Shown in pieces: positions 1-12,500 of a stretch of 64,000 nucleotides of DNA; position 1 is the first letter of the stretch, and each line of letters opens with the position of its first letter. The notes under the pieces are model-generated. The model had not been told where the DNA came from, did not search any database, and worked only from the letters and a program-made list of their open reading frames with translations. Position numbers and translations under genes: made by a program. This stretch comes from Onchocerca lupi (lineage: Eukaryota > Nematoda > Chromadorea > Rhabditida > Onchocercidae): assembly GCA_028564675.1 (NCBI GenBank), contig JAOVVO010000319.1:23572-87571 (forward strand), read 5' to 3'.

Positions 1-128
1 ATAATTTCATTATCTCATCAGCTAAGAGAAAATAACAGTGAAATTTGTAAATTTATTGTATGGATTATCTACGGATAAAGTAACTTATCACATTTGGATA
101 TTTGAAACCGTAAAAGGAAAAACAATAC

Positions 129-3100
129 CTGAACAGCAAAATGATTATAGCGTTGTTTCAGCATTTCACCAATTTCTGCAAACCTCGGCATTTGTAACCA
201 ACAAGTTTTGAACTCACATGAACCACTGACACCATGACATCGACATTGTTTACGCATATTTTGAACAATGGCCTAAAATAATTCAATTTTCTCCTTTTTT
301 TTTCTTTTGATTCATTAGTATATTCAAAGAAAATCGGACAAATTATAAAAACTTATGGAAAATCAATAATTCGTCAACATATATTTATATATGAAAAATG
401 TAATCTAATACATACTTCACGACCGACAAAATTATTATGAAGATTCATCAGATGTCTTATATCACGATCTTTTTCGTATTGCTCTCGTTCAAAACGATCC
501 AGGAATTGCTTGGCAAAATGAACACCATATTTGGAATTATCCGAACAACCACCCCACGAGAATTTTTCTCGCCCTATTGCACTTGCATGATCCTAAAACT
601 CCGATTAATTTATAAATTTATTTCTTTTACAAATATTTGACAATTCAATATTTGGCATTGTAAGAATTTAAATGAAATCAAATCATTTTAACTTTTCTGT
701 TCAATTACATTTTATTCTCAAATTAATATCAATTAATTCAATAATTCATTAATGCTAGTTGGCTTTCAAGAAATTCAATATATTCATCCTACAGTACTGA
801 AGCATTACCATATTTGCGTATCGGTTTATTTGGAACATTTACTTCAATATCGTAATTATTATCATTCCTCTCTTTATGTGTTAGAAAAAAAAAAGAAGGA
901 AAAATGAAGAAAATTTACGATCCCTATAATATATGTCAAGGATACTGTACTATAAAATGAAATTTGCTAAATTATCAAAATTTATCATATTATTATTAGA
1001 AAATATCGGATCTTTTTATGTTAATATTTAAAAAAAAAAAAATTTTTTTTTTGGTCATAGAATAAACAACTGCGTATCATCGTAATATCTGACAGCATAT
1101 ATTCAACATCTGAAATATTCAAAATTTTCAAATTTCAAAAAAAAAAGGTGAACCAGATCTGTATATCGTTGTCCACCTGGTTGACTGTCACAACCACATT
1201 CCGTTAAATTGCCAGCACTACAACTTTTCGTTATTGCATGTACAATACCCGCGCTGGCAACGGCTGAGATAAATGCCGTTTCTCTATTTCCTGTCATGCG
1301 AAAAAACAAAAAAACATTTTTTAAAATCCAAGTTTATTTTTCAGAAAAGAAAACAAAATTCATTGGAATCAAAATAATTAGAAATTCATTGTTAATTCAA
1401 ACCGTATATTTTTTTCTTTTTTTTTTTAAATCATAGAAAATTCGTTCCCAACATACATACCAGCTCGGAGTGTTTGTCCTAGCAAATCCTGAAAACCATT
1501 TGTGGTTATATTCGACTGCTTGCTTATCCTTTCCGAACAATTCCATCTGAAGTGTTTGACATTAAATTTATTTCATCATTTTAATCGATGAAAAATTTTA
1601 TGATATATTATATGATTTCAAAAATTTGATTCATTCCAAATCTCATAATTTTATATAATTTTCGAAAGTTATTAGCATTTTTAAATACAATCAGAAACAT
1701 ATTTTACCGAATTAAAATTTGCTAAATTTCTCAAAATTGTAAGGTTTTTGAATCTATGAAATGAATGACTAATTTGAAAGTTTGTTTCATATTTATGCTT
1801 AAATTACCATATTTCCGAATCAGTGTTATTCATTAAAAGTTTAAGCATCCATTAATATGATTGGCAAGATGACAGATACAAGTAATTTGTGAAAGAAGCA
1901 GAACAAAAGTTGAAAATGCAATTTAGACTTGTCAACTATCATTTCAATCTTTTTTCCTTTTTTTTTTTTTTTTTAAAATTTACAAAATTCTTTAAAAACG
2001 ATGGAACCTTTCAAATTTGAACTGTGCTTGACATTCAACAACTGAATCCCTGGCACCACGTCCAATAGATGGAATTGCAAATGGATGCTAAAAAAATTGA
2101 AACTCGTAATTTAATCGATTTGTTGGGAAATGGAATTCCTATTTTTCTAGTTTCGAAATTTTTAGAAGCAATAATCTGCAGAATGAGACATGAAATAATG
2201 CTAGGATCTGCTAGAAATTAGTCTAGTAAGAACTTTTTTTTTTTAAATTAAAAGTTTGAGCATTCACATAGATAGCTAGAGATTCTTACGAGAATTTGAA
2301 GAAATTAATTTTAAATTGTTTGAAATACTTGAAACAGTTTTGATAAATAGAGCTTAAGATTTCCATTTATAGTTATATCTTACTATCTCATAAAAAAAAA
2401 AAAAAAAAATTGAAAGAATTTCGCCTCTCATTTCGTTACATTTCAACGAATGTAACGAAATGAGAGGCGAAATTCTTAATAAAAATAAGCTGGTAAACAG
2501 AAAGCAGCGTATAAACTTAATAAAAATAAGCTGGTAAACAGAAAGCAGCGTATAAACTGGTAATGAATTCCAAGAGATTATCAGGAACTGAACTTCAACC
2601 GTCCATTGCATAGAAAAATGAACTACATACTTTAAATTGAAAACTAGAATTGTAATTAATAAACTTTTTAAAGCAACCTTGAAATTGTTTCATCATTTTA
2701 TGACTTATCATCTCTCAAGTATTACTCTAAAATTCTCCTATTCTCTAAAATTATTTTTAAAGGTGCGACTCAGATTATCATCCAGTCACTTATGACATTT
2801 GCTTTTTTGTGTAAAACACAGTAATTTACCTGTTGACAAATGCTGATCTGGGCTGGATTTAAACCCAATAATCGTTCACACAGTATTCGATATTGTTGCT
2901 TATCGTAATCAGATGCTGCATGAAATGCTGGCGAATACTGCGCTGTTGATGATAGTGCCAGCGATCTGTACCATTTCACGAATTATTGTTACTAATTATT
3001 TAATTATAATGCCTTGACATGCTTTATAATAAAATTTAATTTTAATTGAATCAATCTACAGTAACAGAATGATAATTTTTAATGCAAAATACAAAAATTA

Positions 3101-3306
3101 TTACTATTAAGTTCTAAAAAAAAACACTTGATGTAAAATAATTTTTTCAAGTAGATTAGCTTCTTAATCAATACTTTTTTCTTTTTTTTTTATTTTGAAA
3201 TACAAAAATAAATAACTTACAACCAATTGTAATGCTGAGCCGATGCGATATTCAGAAAGATAGTTATCACTGTTAAACAGTGCTTAATAAGTATCACAGT
3301 ATGCAT
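129..3306 (-). CDS. Wnt family secreted signalling ligand (3' end outside window)
   Basis: Secreted lipid-modified ligand acting through Frizzled receptors. Minus-strand exons: 3306-3221, 2965-2830, 2087-2008, 1546-1461, 1290-1154, 592-416, 272-129; phases agree at all six junctions, giving 282 residues so far. Residues 1-23 form a signal peptide (MHTVILIKHC..ASA). Wnt landmarks follow: WLSLALSS (28-35), ECQAQFKFERWNCSE, AGNRETAF, SCSAGNLTECGCD, FSWGGCSDNSKYG, RHLMNLHNN and CRCHGVSGSCEFKTCW. Ser250 in CHGVSGSC is the expected Porcupine acylation site; NCS, NIT and NLT are possible N-glycosylation sites. The C-terminal cysteine-rich part is missing because the gene runs off the left edge; exon 7 ends at a CAG/GTATTG donor. 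The exon 5 donor (CTG/GTTCAC) is weak but the only phase-compatible one I found. RWNC and SCSAGN.TEC recall Wnt16, and VGREAIVQNMR recalls Wnt10, but I cannot name the paralogue safely. Confidence 0.96.
2414..2477. repeat. Perfect 29-bp inverted repeat with 6-base loop
   Basis: Arms 2414-2442 and 2449-2477 are exact reverse complements (left arm begins AAGAATTTCGCCTCTC), separated by TCAACG. It lies in Wnt intron 2, so the pre-mRNA would carry a perfect hairpin. The last three bases of the right arm are shared with the first unit of the tandem duplication that follows. Lack of mismatches suggests recent origin; no protein-coding role is seen. Confidence 0.95.
2475..2556. repeat. Exact 41-bp tandem duplication
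   Basis: Two identical head-to-tail copies, 2475-2515 and 2516-2556, each beginning CTTAATAAAAATAAGCTGG. The first copy overlaps the right arm of the adjacent hairpin by three bases. Both sit in Wnt intron 2. Identity of the copies indicates a recent duplication or slippage event, perhaps triggered by the palindrome. Confidence 0.95.
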
Positions 3307-6300
3307 TATTTTTATCCTACCATCTAACACTAAACATCAAAAATATCCCCTTAATAGATGATCAAAAATCAGCTAATAAAACTTCGCCATCAATTTTATA
3401 CATCATCATTGATCCGATAAACTGATTTCTTTTACTAATATTTTCTTTCATTCTTTTCTTTTTCCGTTAATATTTCAGCTTTTCTCGTTTTTGATTTGTC
3501 GAAATTCAAGTGAATTTCAAAATTAATCAATTGATTTTGCTTGTTTCAATTAATCAATCAAATAGGCGCATATATTAATTTAGAAAGCCACACGAATGTG
3601 AACATTCAGAAAAATTTGTTCAAGTAAATAAATAAAGTATCAGTCAGTTAGAATGAACGGATTCCTTTTTCTTGTCGTTTTCTTCCTTTCCTTTCCTTTT
3701 TCTTCTCGCTATTTGTGATTTTTTATTTGTTAGAAGAGAAATAAATGTAAAAGGTTTGAACAGTTGGATGGAAAGAGGAATAGTTGACGTCTCCGAAGGT
3801 TACTGAAGGGCTATTTTGGGGCTATTAACGCCAACAAAATACGTCTCATTTACATTTATTGCCCTTTTCTTGCTTAAACCAAGTTGGTAGATAGATGATC
3901 GGTCGTAGCTCTGTCCTATTTTGTCCTTCGTTACAACTTTTCAAACCTTATTCCTTCTCCTCCTCCTCCTCTTTCCTCCTATATTTATTTTCTGCCTCCA
4001 ATAGTAGCAAGAGTAACAGCAGTGATAGCAGAATCTTGCAGAAATTACCGTAACAATATATTCCAGTCCTGAAAATTTAGCCAAATCATAAAAATAAACT
4101 TTTTATCATAATCATTTTGCCTCATTTCAAATGTTAATAATGAAAATATTAATTGAAAAACAGAAATAGAAAAAAAACGAGTTTAATGTTTGGTTTAATT
4201 TTTCGGACAATTATCTTTAAGCATGTTCTACAAAGTATTTTTTATTACTGTCGGCGAAAAGGGAATGTTATTCTAATTTTCATCAATTTTAATGTCCATA
4301 CTGTAATTTTATTACGGTCTGAAAACTTTCAAATATATGATTAAACTAGGGAAATATTTTAGCATTTCAAAAGAGAAATGTAAAGAAAAATCAAAGGAAA
4401 ACGACAGGGAAAGTATAATAAAACAGTATATGAGTTAATGATAAAATGGTGCAAATTTTTAAAAAACTTATTACGGATGGTAAAGTATTTAATTAAAGCT
4501 TAATGTTATCAGAAATTTGAAAAATTTCGAGAAAGCCTTAAAAAACAAAAGTTAGAAAAATGAAAGGTTTTTGCAATTGTGATTTTCAACCGCAATGGTT
4601 TATTCCATTATTTATTTCCTTTTTTAATACTGACGTGATGACGATGATCAGTCAGTTGTTTCTATCGAGTAACATTTTACAGTTAACTTCATTGGAGCAA
4701 AAACTACAAGCATATCAGGATATACCGGGAGGCGGGATTATATGGAAAGTTATGTAAGCAAAGTTATATGAACTTTTATAGTCCTGTTTATACGGGAGAT
4801 AATTTGAAATATCAATTCTAATCATTCTTGCTAAATTGAAATGAAAAAAAAATGATAAAGTGATGCAAAGAGAAGTATCAGTTTATCATTTCCTTCCATA
4901 AAAACTTATTGGAGCAAAACTTCTTTTCCTTTCTTTCGTATTTTCTTTCACTTTCCTTCTCTCCTCTCTACCTCAAATTTTCACAGTTATATAATTGGCA
5001 TTTATAAATGGAAAAGTTTCTGTTCTCGAAAAATTCTCGCCAATGATTTGAACAACTGAGCTTGAACGATGAAATGCACATTGAGTTGAAAATCGCAACA
5101 TCTGTTACCGATTTCCAATTCATTTCATGCCTAATACTTGCTAGTATTAGACATTACAGTAATTTGACCTAAATCTTAGACATATACGATATGAATTTGA
5201 CAAATTTTATTTTCATCGTTATGTTTGATCATGTTTTTCCTATTTTTTGTGAAAAACTTCATATTTACTTATTTCTTCTTCTTTTTTCACTTCTTTTAAT
5301 CAAATTTGTTAATTATAAAGATATGAAATATTAATAGGATAATGACAACAATGAAATTTTGTCGAATGAAGATTTATAAAATATATTTTATGACTTACAG
5401 CATGATACAAATTATGAAGGAAATTGCAAATGTAATAATGATGAGTGATGTTTGAAAAGAAAACGCAGGTGCGAAAAAACACTATAAAGATTTCCAAAAA
5501 AGTTATTCATAATTAAAGGCTAAGATTAAAGATAAGAATCAAAGGAAATATAGAAAAGAATAAAAAACAAACTAACAAGGAAAGACCTTCTGGTAATAAT
5601 CAAAAATAAGAGGAAGGCGCAAAATTCCATAATTTTTCCAGCTTAACTTTGCAATTGAAACATGTAATTGAAAATGTTGATATAATTTGGATATTTACTC
5701 CTAATATTTCGGCTAATTAAAGAAATTTTTCTTTTTTTTTTAATAATGGGTGGGATTTTTATTCATATGAAAAAAAGATTTTAGAAACGTTTTTGAAAGA
5801 AGGAAATTTCAATCACAATTTTGGCAGAGAAAACTACCATTAATACGGTTGCTTTGCAAGGAAGAAGAATTCACTGAGAGACAAATGTTTTGCTACCTGT
5901 AACTATGTTAACTTAGCTATATGTTGTGGTAATTTCTAGTTTTAATATATTTGTAATTTTTAAACATGTATATATTATGAAGTGAAATGGAAATGGAAAA
6001 GAAAATGAATCAATATTTAAAGTAATTATGGGAGTAGGATGAAGAGTTTTTGAGACAAGTATTTCGTAACTGAAAAAATTAAATTTTTAAATGAAAAAAA
6101 TTTTATTCGATCATCAGAAAGTTGTTGGTTGAAAGAATCTAAAGCAATAGCATCAACTTCGTACATCACGATTTAATTGTAATTGCTTTTCAGGCTATCT
6201 AAACGATTTTCATTTAATAATGACAAGCTCTACTGATCAATCAAAATTTTGAAACTATCGATTGTAAAATAGCAGTGAAACGAACGAGTTAACGCAGCAA

Positions 6301-6694
6301 AATATTGCTGAATTACTTATTAAAAAAGAAAAAAAGAATTAATAACTTATAGATACTAATTCATAAATTTACACATTTCAAATAAAAATATACTTTAGAT
6401 TTGTATTTAAAAAAGAAAGATTACATATAAGTTTGGATGAATTCGTAGAATGATAAAAGTGCGAAATAAAATTTCTATCATAAAATTCTAAATGATAATA
6501 TTTTCGCATCTTTTTTTTCCTTAGTTATCACAATTAAACAAAATTTGTCAATTTTAATCAATGCTAAACTTGGATCATTTCTTTATCTCATTTTTGCTCC
6601 AATCATTATAACAAAAATCTATCCTATCGTATCCCCAAAACATTTTATCGACAATACTCATCATGAAACCACTTCACCTTCAATTGTCAAAACA

Positions 6695-6722
6695 GGTGTG
6701 TGTGTATGTGTGCATGTGTCTG
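6695..6722. repeat. GT-rich microsatellite
   Basis: Interrupted GT/ATGT repeat in intergenic DNA. Immediately downstream (about 6730-6930) is a more G+C-rich stretch with an open plus-strand frame containing WLRRKNHIKLVRPPW and KSLTGKDQIRWVQSQKC; I do not recognise it as a known family and do not call it a gene. Confidence 0.85.
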
Positions 6723-6931
6723 TATAGAGTCCCACTTCTATGGCCTGCTTTATTCATATAAATCTTTATGGCTACGTCGTAAAAATCACATAAAATTGGT
6801 TCGTCCTCCCTGGCAAACATTCTCTTTTCCACTTAAATCGCTTACCGGAAAAGATCAAATCAGATGGGTGCAATCACAGAAATGTCTTACTTCGAGGCGA
6901 ATAACGACTTCAAAAAAAAGATTAGATTGAA

Positions 6932-6951
6932 AGAGAGAGAGAGAGAGAGAG
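6932..6951. repeat. GA microsatellite
   Basis: Run of GA dinucleotides (AAGAGAGAGAGAGAGAGAG) in intergenic DNA. Confidence 0.9.
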
Positions 6952-9298
6952 GAAGGGAGAAAAGATTGAGACAGGTTGAAGGGGAAAAGGTAAAGAAAGT
7001 TTGAGGGAGGAAAAAAAAAGAAGCTCCAGGTGGACCATTTTATATCGGATGTTCTCAGAAATTATCGTTTTACAAAAATTTACGCAATTTTAGATTACTG
7101 ATTTGGATAGATTGAATTTTTGCTAGTAATGCAATGTAAGAAAATATTACGAAACTTTGATAAAGTATTGATAAGAAGAAGGAAAAAGGAATTATACCAA
7201 AGTTAATGAATATTTTTTTAATTTCAAATTTTCAACGTATTAATGAAAATTTTGCTTATGGCATTAATATAGACAATTTTTTTCTTTTATTTTATTTTTC
7301 TTTCATTTGCCTTTTTTAATCGCTGACTAAATATTGTTGGATTTCAAATATGCGTAATGTTTGTATTTTAAAATTCGTTATTTTCATTAGGGAATATTGA
7401 ATACTATTTATTTTCTTTCCGAAAAATTTATATTAAATTTATTTGTAAGGCATATTTTTAATCTAATTTGGAATAAATCATCAAAATAGGAGAAAAAAAT
7501 AAAAATGATGGCTCCTATTTTCAGAAAGTTTTTCGGAAAAAATATATTTAAATATCTTGAATTTTATTTAATTCGTAAGTCCAGGCATTTCAAATAAAAG
7601 TATTTGTGTTCAAATTTAAACTAAGCAATATTTCAAATCACACTAATATTTAATAAATTGTAATATTAGTTCAAATACTAAGATCAATAATAATATACGA
7701 AAGTTTTGCCCATAATATTGTTATTACATAAAATTCAACTTTTTTTGACTGTGCAAGTATTCCATTTCGTTTCAGTTTTTAAAATTTATCAGAAGTCATA
7801 AAATCTAAAATTGATCCCTTATTGGCTACAACGGGATGTGTCAAGAAAATTGTAATTTTATGAGTCTGAACTGATTTCGAAAAACAGTAATATTCTCGAT
7901 TCAATTTTTAAGAGAAATTGGAAAATTTAGGAAATTCATTTCTCGAAGCTTAGACAAAATCATTTCAAACAAGCTTTTTTAAAGTGAAAAAATATGGTTC
8001 CAATAAAGACGTCTAAAAGCAATAGCGAAAAGGAAAAAATGAGATGACTTTAGTCGTCTTAGAGTTATTTACATCATTTAAAATATATTGTCGAATATTT
8101 CTACGAAAAAGACAGCAAATATATTCCAAATCAAATTTCTTCTAAAAAAAATTTGAAATCATTTTGAATAAAGTTTTGATACCTTACTCCAAGAAATGAA
8201 GTATATAGTTTAAATCGTAATTGATCTAATTTCTCTTACAGCATTCTTTCATTCAGTTGTTTTGCAACTTGAAAATTCAACAACAACAAAAAGTACCGAC
8301 ATGACCGGTCATTCTAATTTAATTATCGTGTCGAATATGCCGAATTTCAATTTTACATTTAAATAATTCATACTGTAATGAAATTTCCCTCTCATATATA
8401 TAGAGATTTGAATAGCTTTCATACTCAATAACTAATTCAGAAAATGAACAGAAATTAGTCTGAGAAATTTTTAAGAATTTCAACAACTAAGTTCTTTTTT
8501 TGTTGAACGAAAATAATGCAGTTGGTACAGTCGCATGAAGTAATCAGAGCAAATTTTCATCGTTTAAATTTGAAAAACAAAAATAATTCATTATGCAATT
8601 AAAAAAACATTCGTAATAATCAATTTTTTTCGTTTTTTTTTTTTTTTTTAAACAAAGAAAGTGAAATAATCATAATACTACGGTACATATTGGATCTTGT
8701 GGGTACAAGTTCCATAAACAGTACAACTAATCGTTTTGGTTATCATATATTATTATCTAATTTACATCTTTCTGAAAATTCAAAATAGAAATGTATCTTT
8801 TAAATATATAATTTTTACATGTATTTTTAAATAAAATTTTATGAATATTACTCAACAAAATTTTCCTTTTCAAAATTTAGTTGAAGTTGAAATACAATGA
8901 CTAAAACTTTATTTGCAATAATTTAAAAAGGAAAAAATTTTTAAACATTCAACTTGGGAATTATATGTCTATATCCCATTATATTTTTATAAGTAACCGA
9001 CAATAATACAGATAGCTTAGCCAGAATTAGCATAATCCCACTATTTTTGTTTCTTTTTCCAAAAATGTGCATTTTTTCGGTACATTTCAAATTGAATTTG
9101 AAGAAAAAAGGGACAGATTTAATATTGTTATTATTATTATTTTAAATGATTCGAAAAAATTTTTGTCACAAAATGTCTCATGACAAATGCAATATTTATG
9201 CAACATCACGCAAATTATACAAATCATATAAATGATTTAAGTACGATTATTTTCAAGATAAACATTTTCGTGAAGTCTGGAGAAAAAGAAAAAAAAGA

Positions 9299-9574
9299 CA
9301 GATTTGGACACGAAACGTCGAATTTCTCAACAAAACAATCAAAGAGGCTGTCGGTGGTTGTTTGAGCAAATGGGAAGCTTTAGGCATTTTAATGGCCACC
9401 AATATATTTGTTTCTCTTCCGAAGGAGCTTTTCCGCATCCTTCTCTTTTGAATCCAAATCACATCAAAAATTTTCATTATCGAAATGGAACAATTGGTCT
9501 CGACACAAATTTCGACAATAAACCGAAACTTTGCCGCCCTATCCATCATTGTAATATTGTTCAAATTTAAGTAA
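9299..9574 (+). pseudogene. Possible coding relic, unrecognised
   Basis: Less AT-rich than its flanks. The plus-strand frame from 9299 is open for 50 codons to a TGA at 9449-9451 and then for another 40 codons to TAA at 9572-9574. The reading contains NVEFLNKTIKEAVGG, CLSKWEALGILMATN and, after the stop, FIIEMEQLVSTQISTINR, which looks protein-like. Other frames are also open, including 103 codons on the minus strand (9564-9253), so the coding frame is not certain. No family is recognised. It may be an old exon, a decayed gene copy or chance. Confidence 0.25.
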
Positions 9575-12500
9575 TATATCCCAAGCTAAAAAAAAAGTGG
9601 TGCAAATCTCTGTGTGAAAAAAAGAAATTCAAAAATCTGATGATTACATGATATAAACGAAGAACTATTAGCTAAATTTTTCTTTTCAACTGATTTAATC
9701 AATCAAATCGGTCATAAATCAAATTAACTTCACTCTAAATTTTCGATTAACTAATTAATTATTTGATGAATGAATTGTAATGAAATCATATATTATTATC
9801 TGATACTTATTGATTCATATTTTTCGTAAATTATTAGCAAACTTGACAACTGATTTTTTTTTTCCATCTCTACCTCCATCCTTAAATTACTGGATTTTTG
9901 TTTCGAGCTACTTTCTAATTTTTGACAAATTGTGATTAGAAAAAAAAAAGAAATAATTACTTTGTCCTTTTGTTTGTAGTTCCAAATAATATTCATTTTC
10001 TAAAATGAATGATTAATTTGCGATCAACTTATTTTTCTAAACTTTCTGGTGAATTTACACTTTCTGATTTTACTAGATGAAATGAAGACAACAAGGAAAT
10101 GAATTATCGATATATTCTTATTTAATTCACCGGCATTTTAAGTTAATGATTGAATTAAACAGATTAGTTTGATGATTAGCAAGCTCAATGACTGTCGAAG
10201 AATGATTTGAATTAATTAACTAGCCAGACAATTAATCCTCCATGGATTTTTTTTACGCTTGCTTGCTTTTCCAGACTACTGATAAGCGCAATAACTTCGA
10301 AGCTTTTAATTTTCAACATTTAATGTACTCCTTACCTGATGAACCAACAGTTTATGTTTCGTGAAGATTATATCTTTTTCTATCCTATAATCTTATTTAA
10401 GTATTTAATCATAATATCTTTTATTACTCCGCAAAAATTCAAATAAATTTACATTCAAGAACAATGGAAATGGAAATTAAATTGTGATTTATAAACATTT
10501 GTATGACAATTTGCCAATTTTTCTGAAACATTTTCTGGAAACAAAAAAAGGAACGAAGAACTGCATTCAACTAAGATGGCACAATTTGAAAGGGTAAAAA
10601 TTTAAGTTTTTAGGTAAAAAAAATGTCTGGAAATTTAATTTTTTTTTAGTTGATTTAATTGTCCTTAAGTTATATAATTTTCGAATTCATTTACAAAGTA
10701 TGAAAATTTTTCCATTCATTCCTTCATAATTTATTGCTAGTTTCTTCAATCATCGTTAGTTATTGGTACTTTAATTAACAAATGAATTCAAAAAAATAAA
10801 ATGATTGCTAGCTAATGAGCTTTTTCAGAAAATTCAATTAAGGACAAGTTTGCAAATATAGCTTTATATCATAATTAGCGACAAAAAACATTTAAATGGA
10901 TTTCTTCCAAGCAATTCTGATATGATTCTTATTCAAGTCCAGGCTGAAACCTTTTCTCTGTTTCCTTTTTTCTTTCCAAACGGCAAGCCTGGAAAAATCG
11001 GCAAATTTTTAGTTCATTAATAGAATTTATTTGTTTCTAAAATAGACTTCGTTCATCTCAAAATTTTTTAAGAACTTAAAAAACAAAAAGGAAAATGTTT
11101 TTCTGTTCGGAATTGCAAACGACGCGTCACAATGATTAATTAATGTATTTCTTAACTAATGTAATTAGCGACAAAAAATTGTCGTTCCATTCGAAAGAAT
11201 GATGAAAATTTGAAAATTTTTCCATGCTAATGTCCAACTCCTAATGAATGAAGGAAAAATACTGTTTTGCCGTATTTCCTATTTTGCAGAAAAATTATAC
11301 GCTTTTTTTTCGTTTTCATTAATTTTTACATTATAAAGGCAACTATTAATTGAAATTTTCATGAGCATTCCATCAATTCATCAAAAGAGTATTCTGATAA
11401 GTAACTCTAATTTTCATGGAAAGCAGCAAGTTTATCGTCCATATATTTTCGGAAATTTTCTGTTTTTTCTATTTATTTGTATTTCACCTATCTTTTCCTT
11501 AATCTTCGTTAAATATATTATACAATCTGCTTTTTAGTTTTCAGATTCTCGGTTATTTCATTATCATCAAAACTAGTAATTTAAATCATCATAAGATGAA
11601 TATCATATTAATAACTTAACAGCACTTAAGTGTATTATGCTGCACAAAAAGTTCAATTGTTTTCAAAATTTATCTACATTTTTTTAGAAAAGTTGAAAAT
11701 TTTTCCCTATTTAAAATGCTTTTGATGGCGAGGTGCAAAATGACCAAAAATTAGTTCTGCATTTTTATTCAGAGGTATGACAACTTGGAATTATTTAATC
11801 AAATAACTTCACCTTTCGACTCTTTGGAAGATAAGAAAGAAGTAGAAAATAATTAAAAACGACAATTAATACTGGATCAATTTCTTGTCAAATTTTAAAG
11901 AATTTCCCGCACTCGATTAATCAATAAATACACACTTTCATGCGCAGAAATTAATACTATTTAGCTTTATAGCTAAGCAAATCTGTTTTAAAAAATTTAT
12001 CAAAAAAGAAAATGATGTCGTAACATAGCTTCTTTATAGTCTATATTCCGATTAAATTTTTCAGATTTCATTAACTTTTCTCTTTTATTTTCCCTTTTTG
12101 CTTTTTTGTTTTATTTTTTCTTGAATTGAAATGAAACGATTTGAATTTGATTCTCAGAAATAAACTTTAAAATTAAAAATTTAATATTTATAACTTTATT
12201 ATCTTGTGCAAAAATTTCAACTAATTTCAGAAATCAAAGATGTTGAGGAAAAATTGCATGTGCATTAGTGGTATTCTCTAAACTTCTAAACCTTCACAGT
12301 ACGATAAACTTAGCTTCTTTTGTTTCCGTTTTTTGCTAAAAAATAGTGCTCGAGCATAAAAATAATTAGTTGCTGTAAAATTTTGCTTATAATATAAAAA
12401 AAATGAATGAACAGATTTCCAATTTAAAACGTTTTTTTTTTTCTTTCAATAATATCTTATACTTAAGTTTGTCTATTGCTTCTATTGTAGTTGTATTTTT

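Larger units (their letters stand above)
3307..9298. other. Intergenic, no convincing gene
   Basis: AT-rich region upstream of the Wnt start. At 3393-3400 the minus strand reads TATAAAAT about 90 bases before the Wnt ATG, a possible TATA box (weak). The stretch 3760-3990 is richer in G+C than its surroundings and could be a Wnt regulatory element (inference only). At 6700-6930 there is a GT-rich microsatellite, followed by an open plus-strand stretch without recognisable homology, then a GA repeat. I saw nothing else. Confidence 0.6.

Noticed and set aside
437..640. Plus-strand 67-codon frame
   Set aside because: It is the complement of Wnt exon 6 (592-416), whose minus-strand reading has the conserved WGGCSDN and LMNLHNN motifs.
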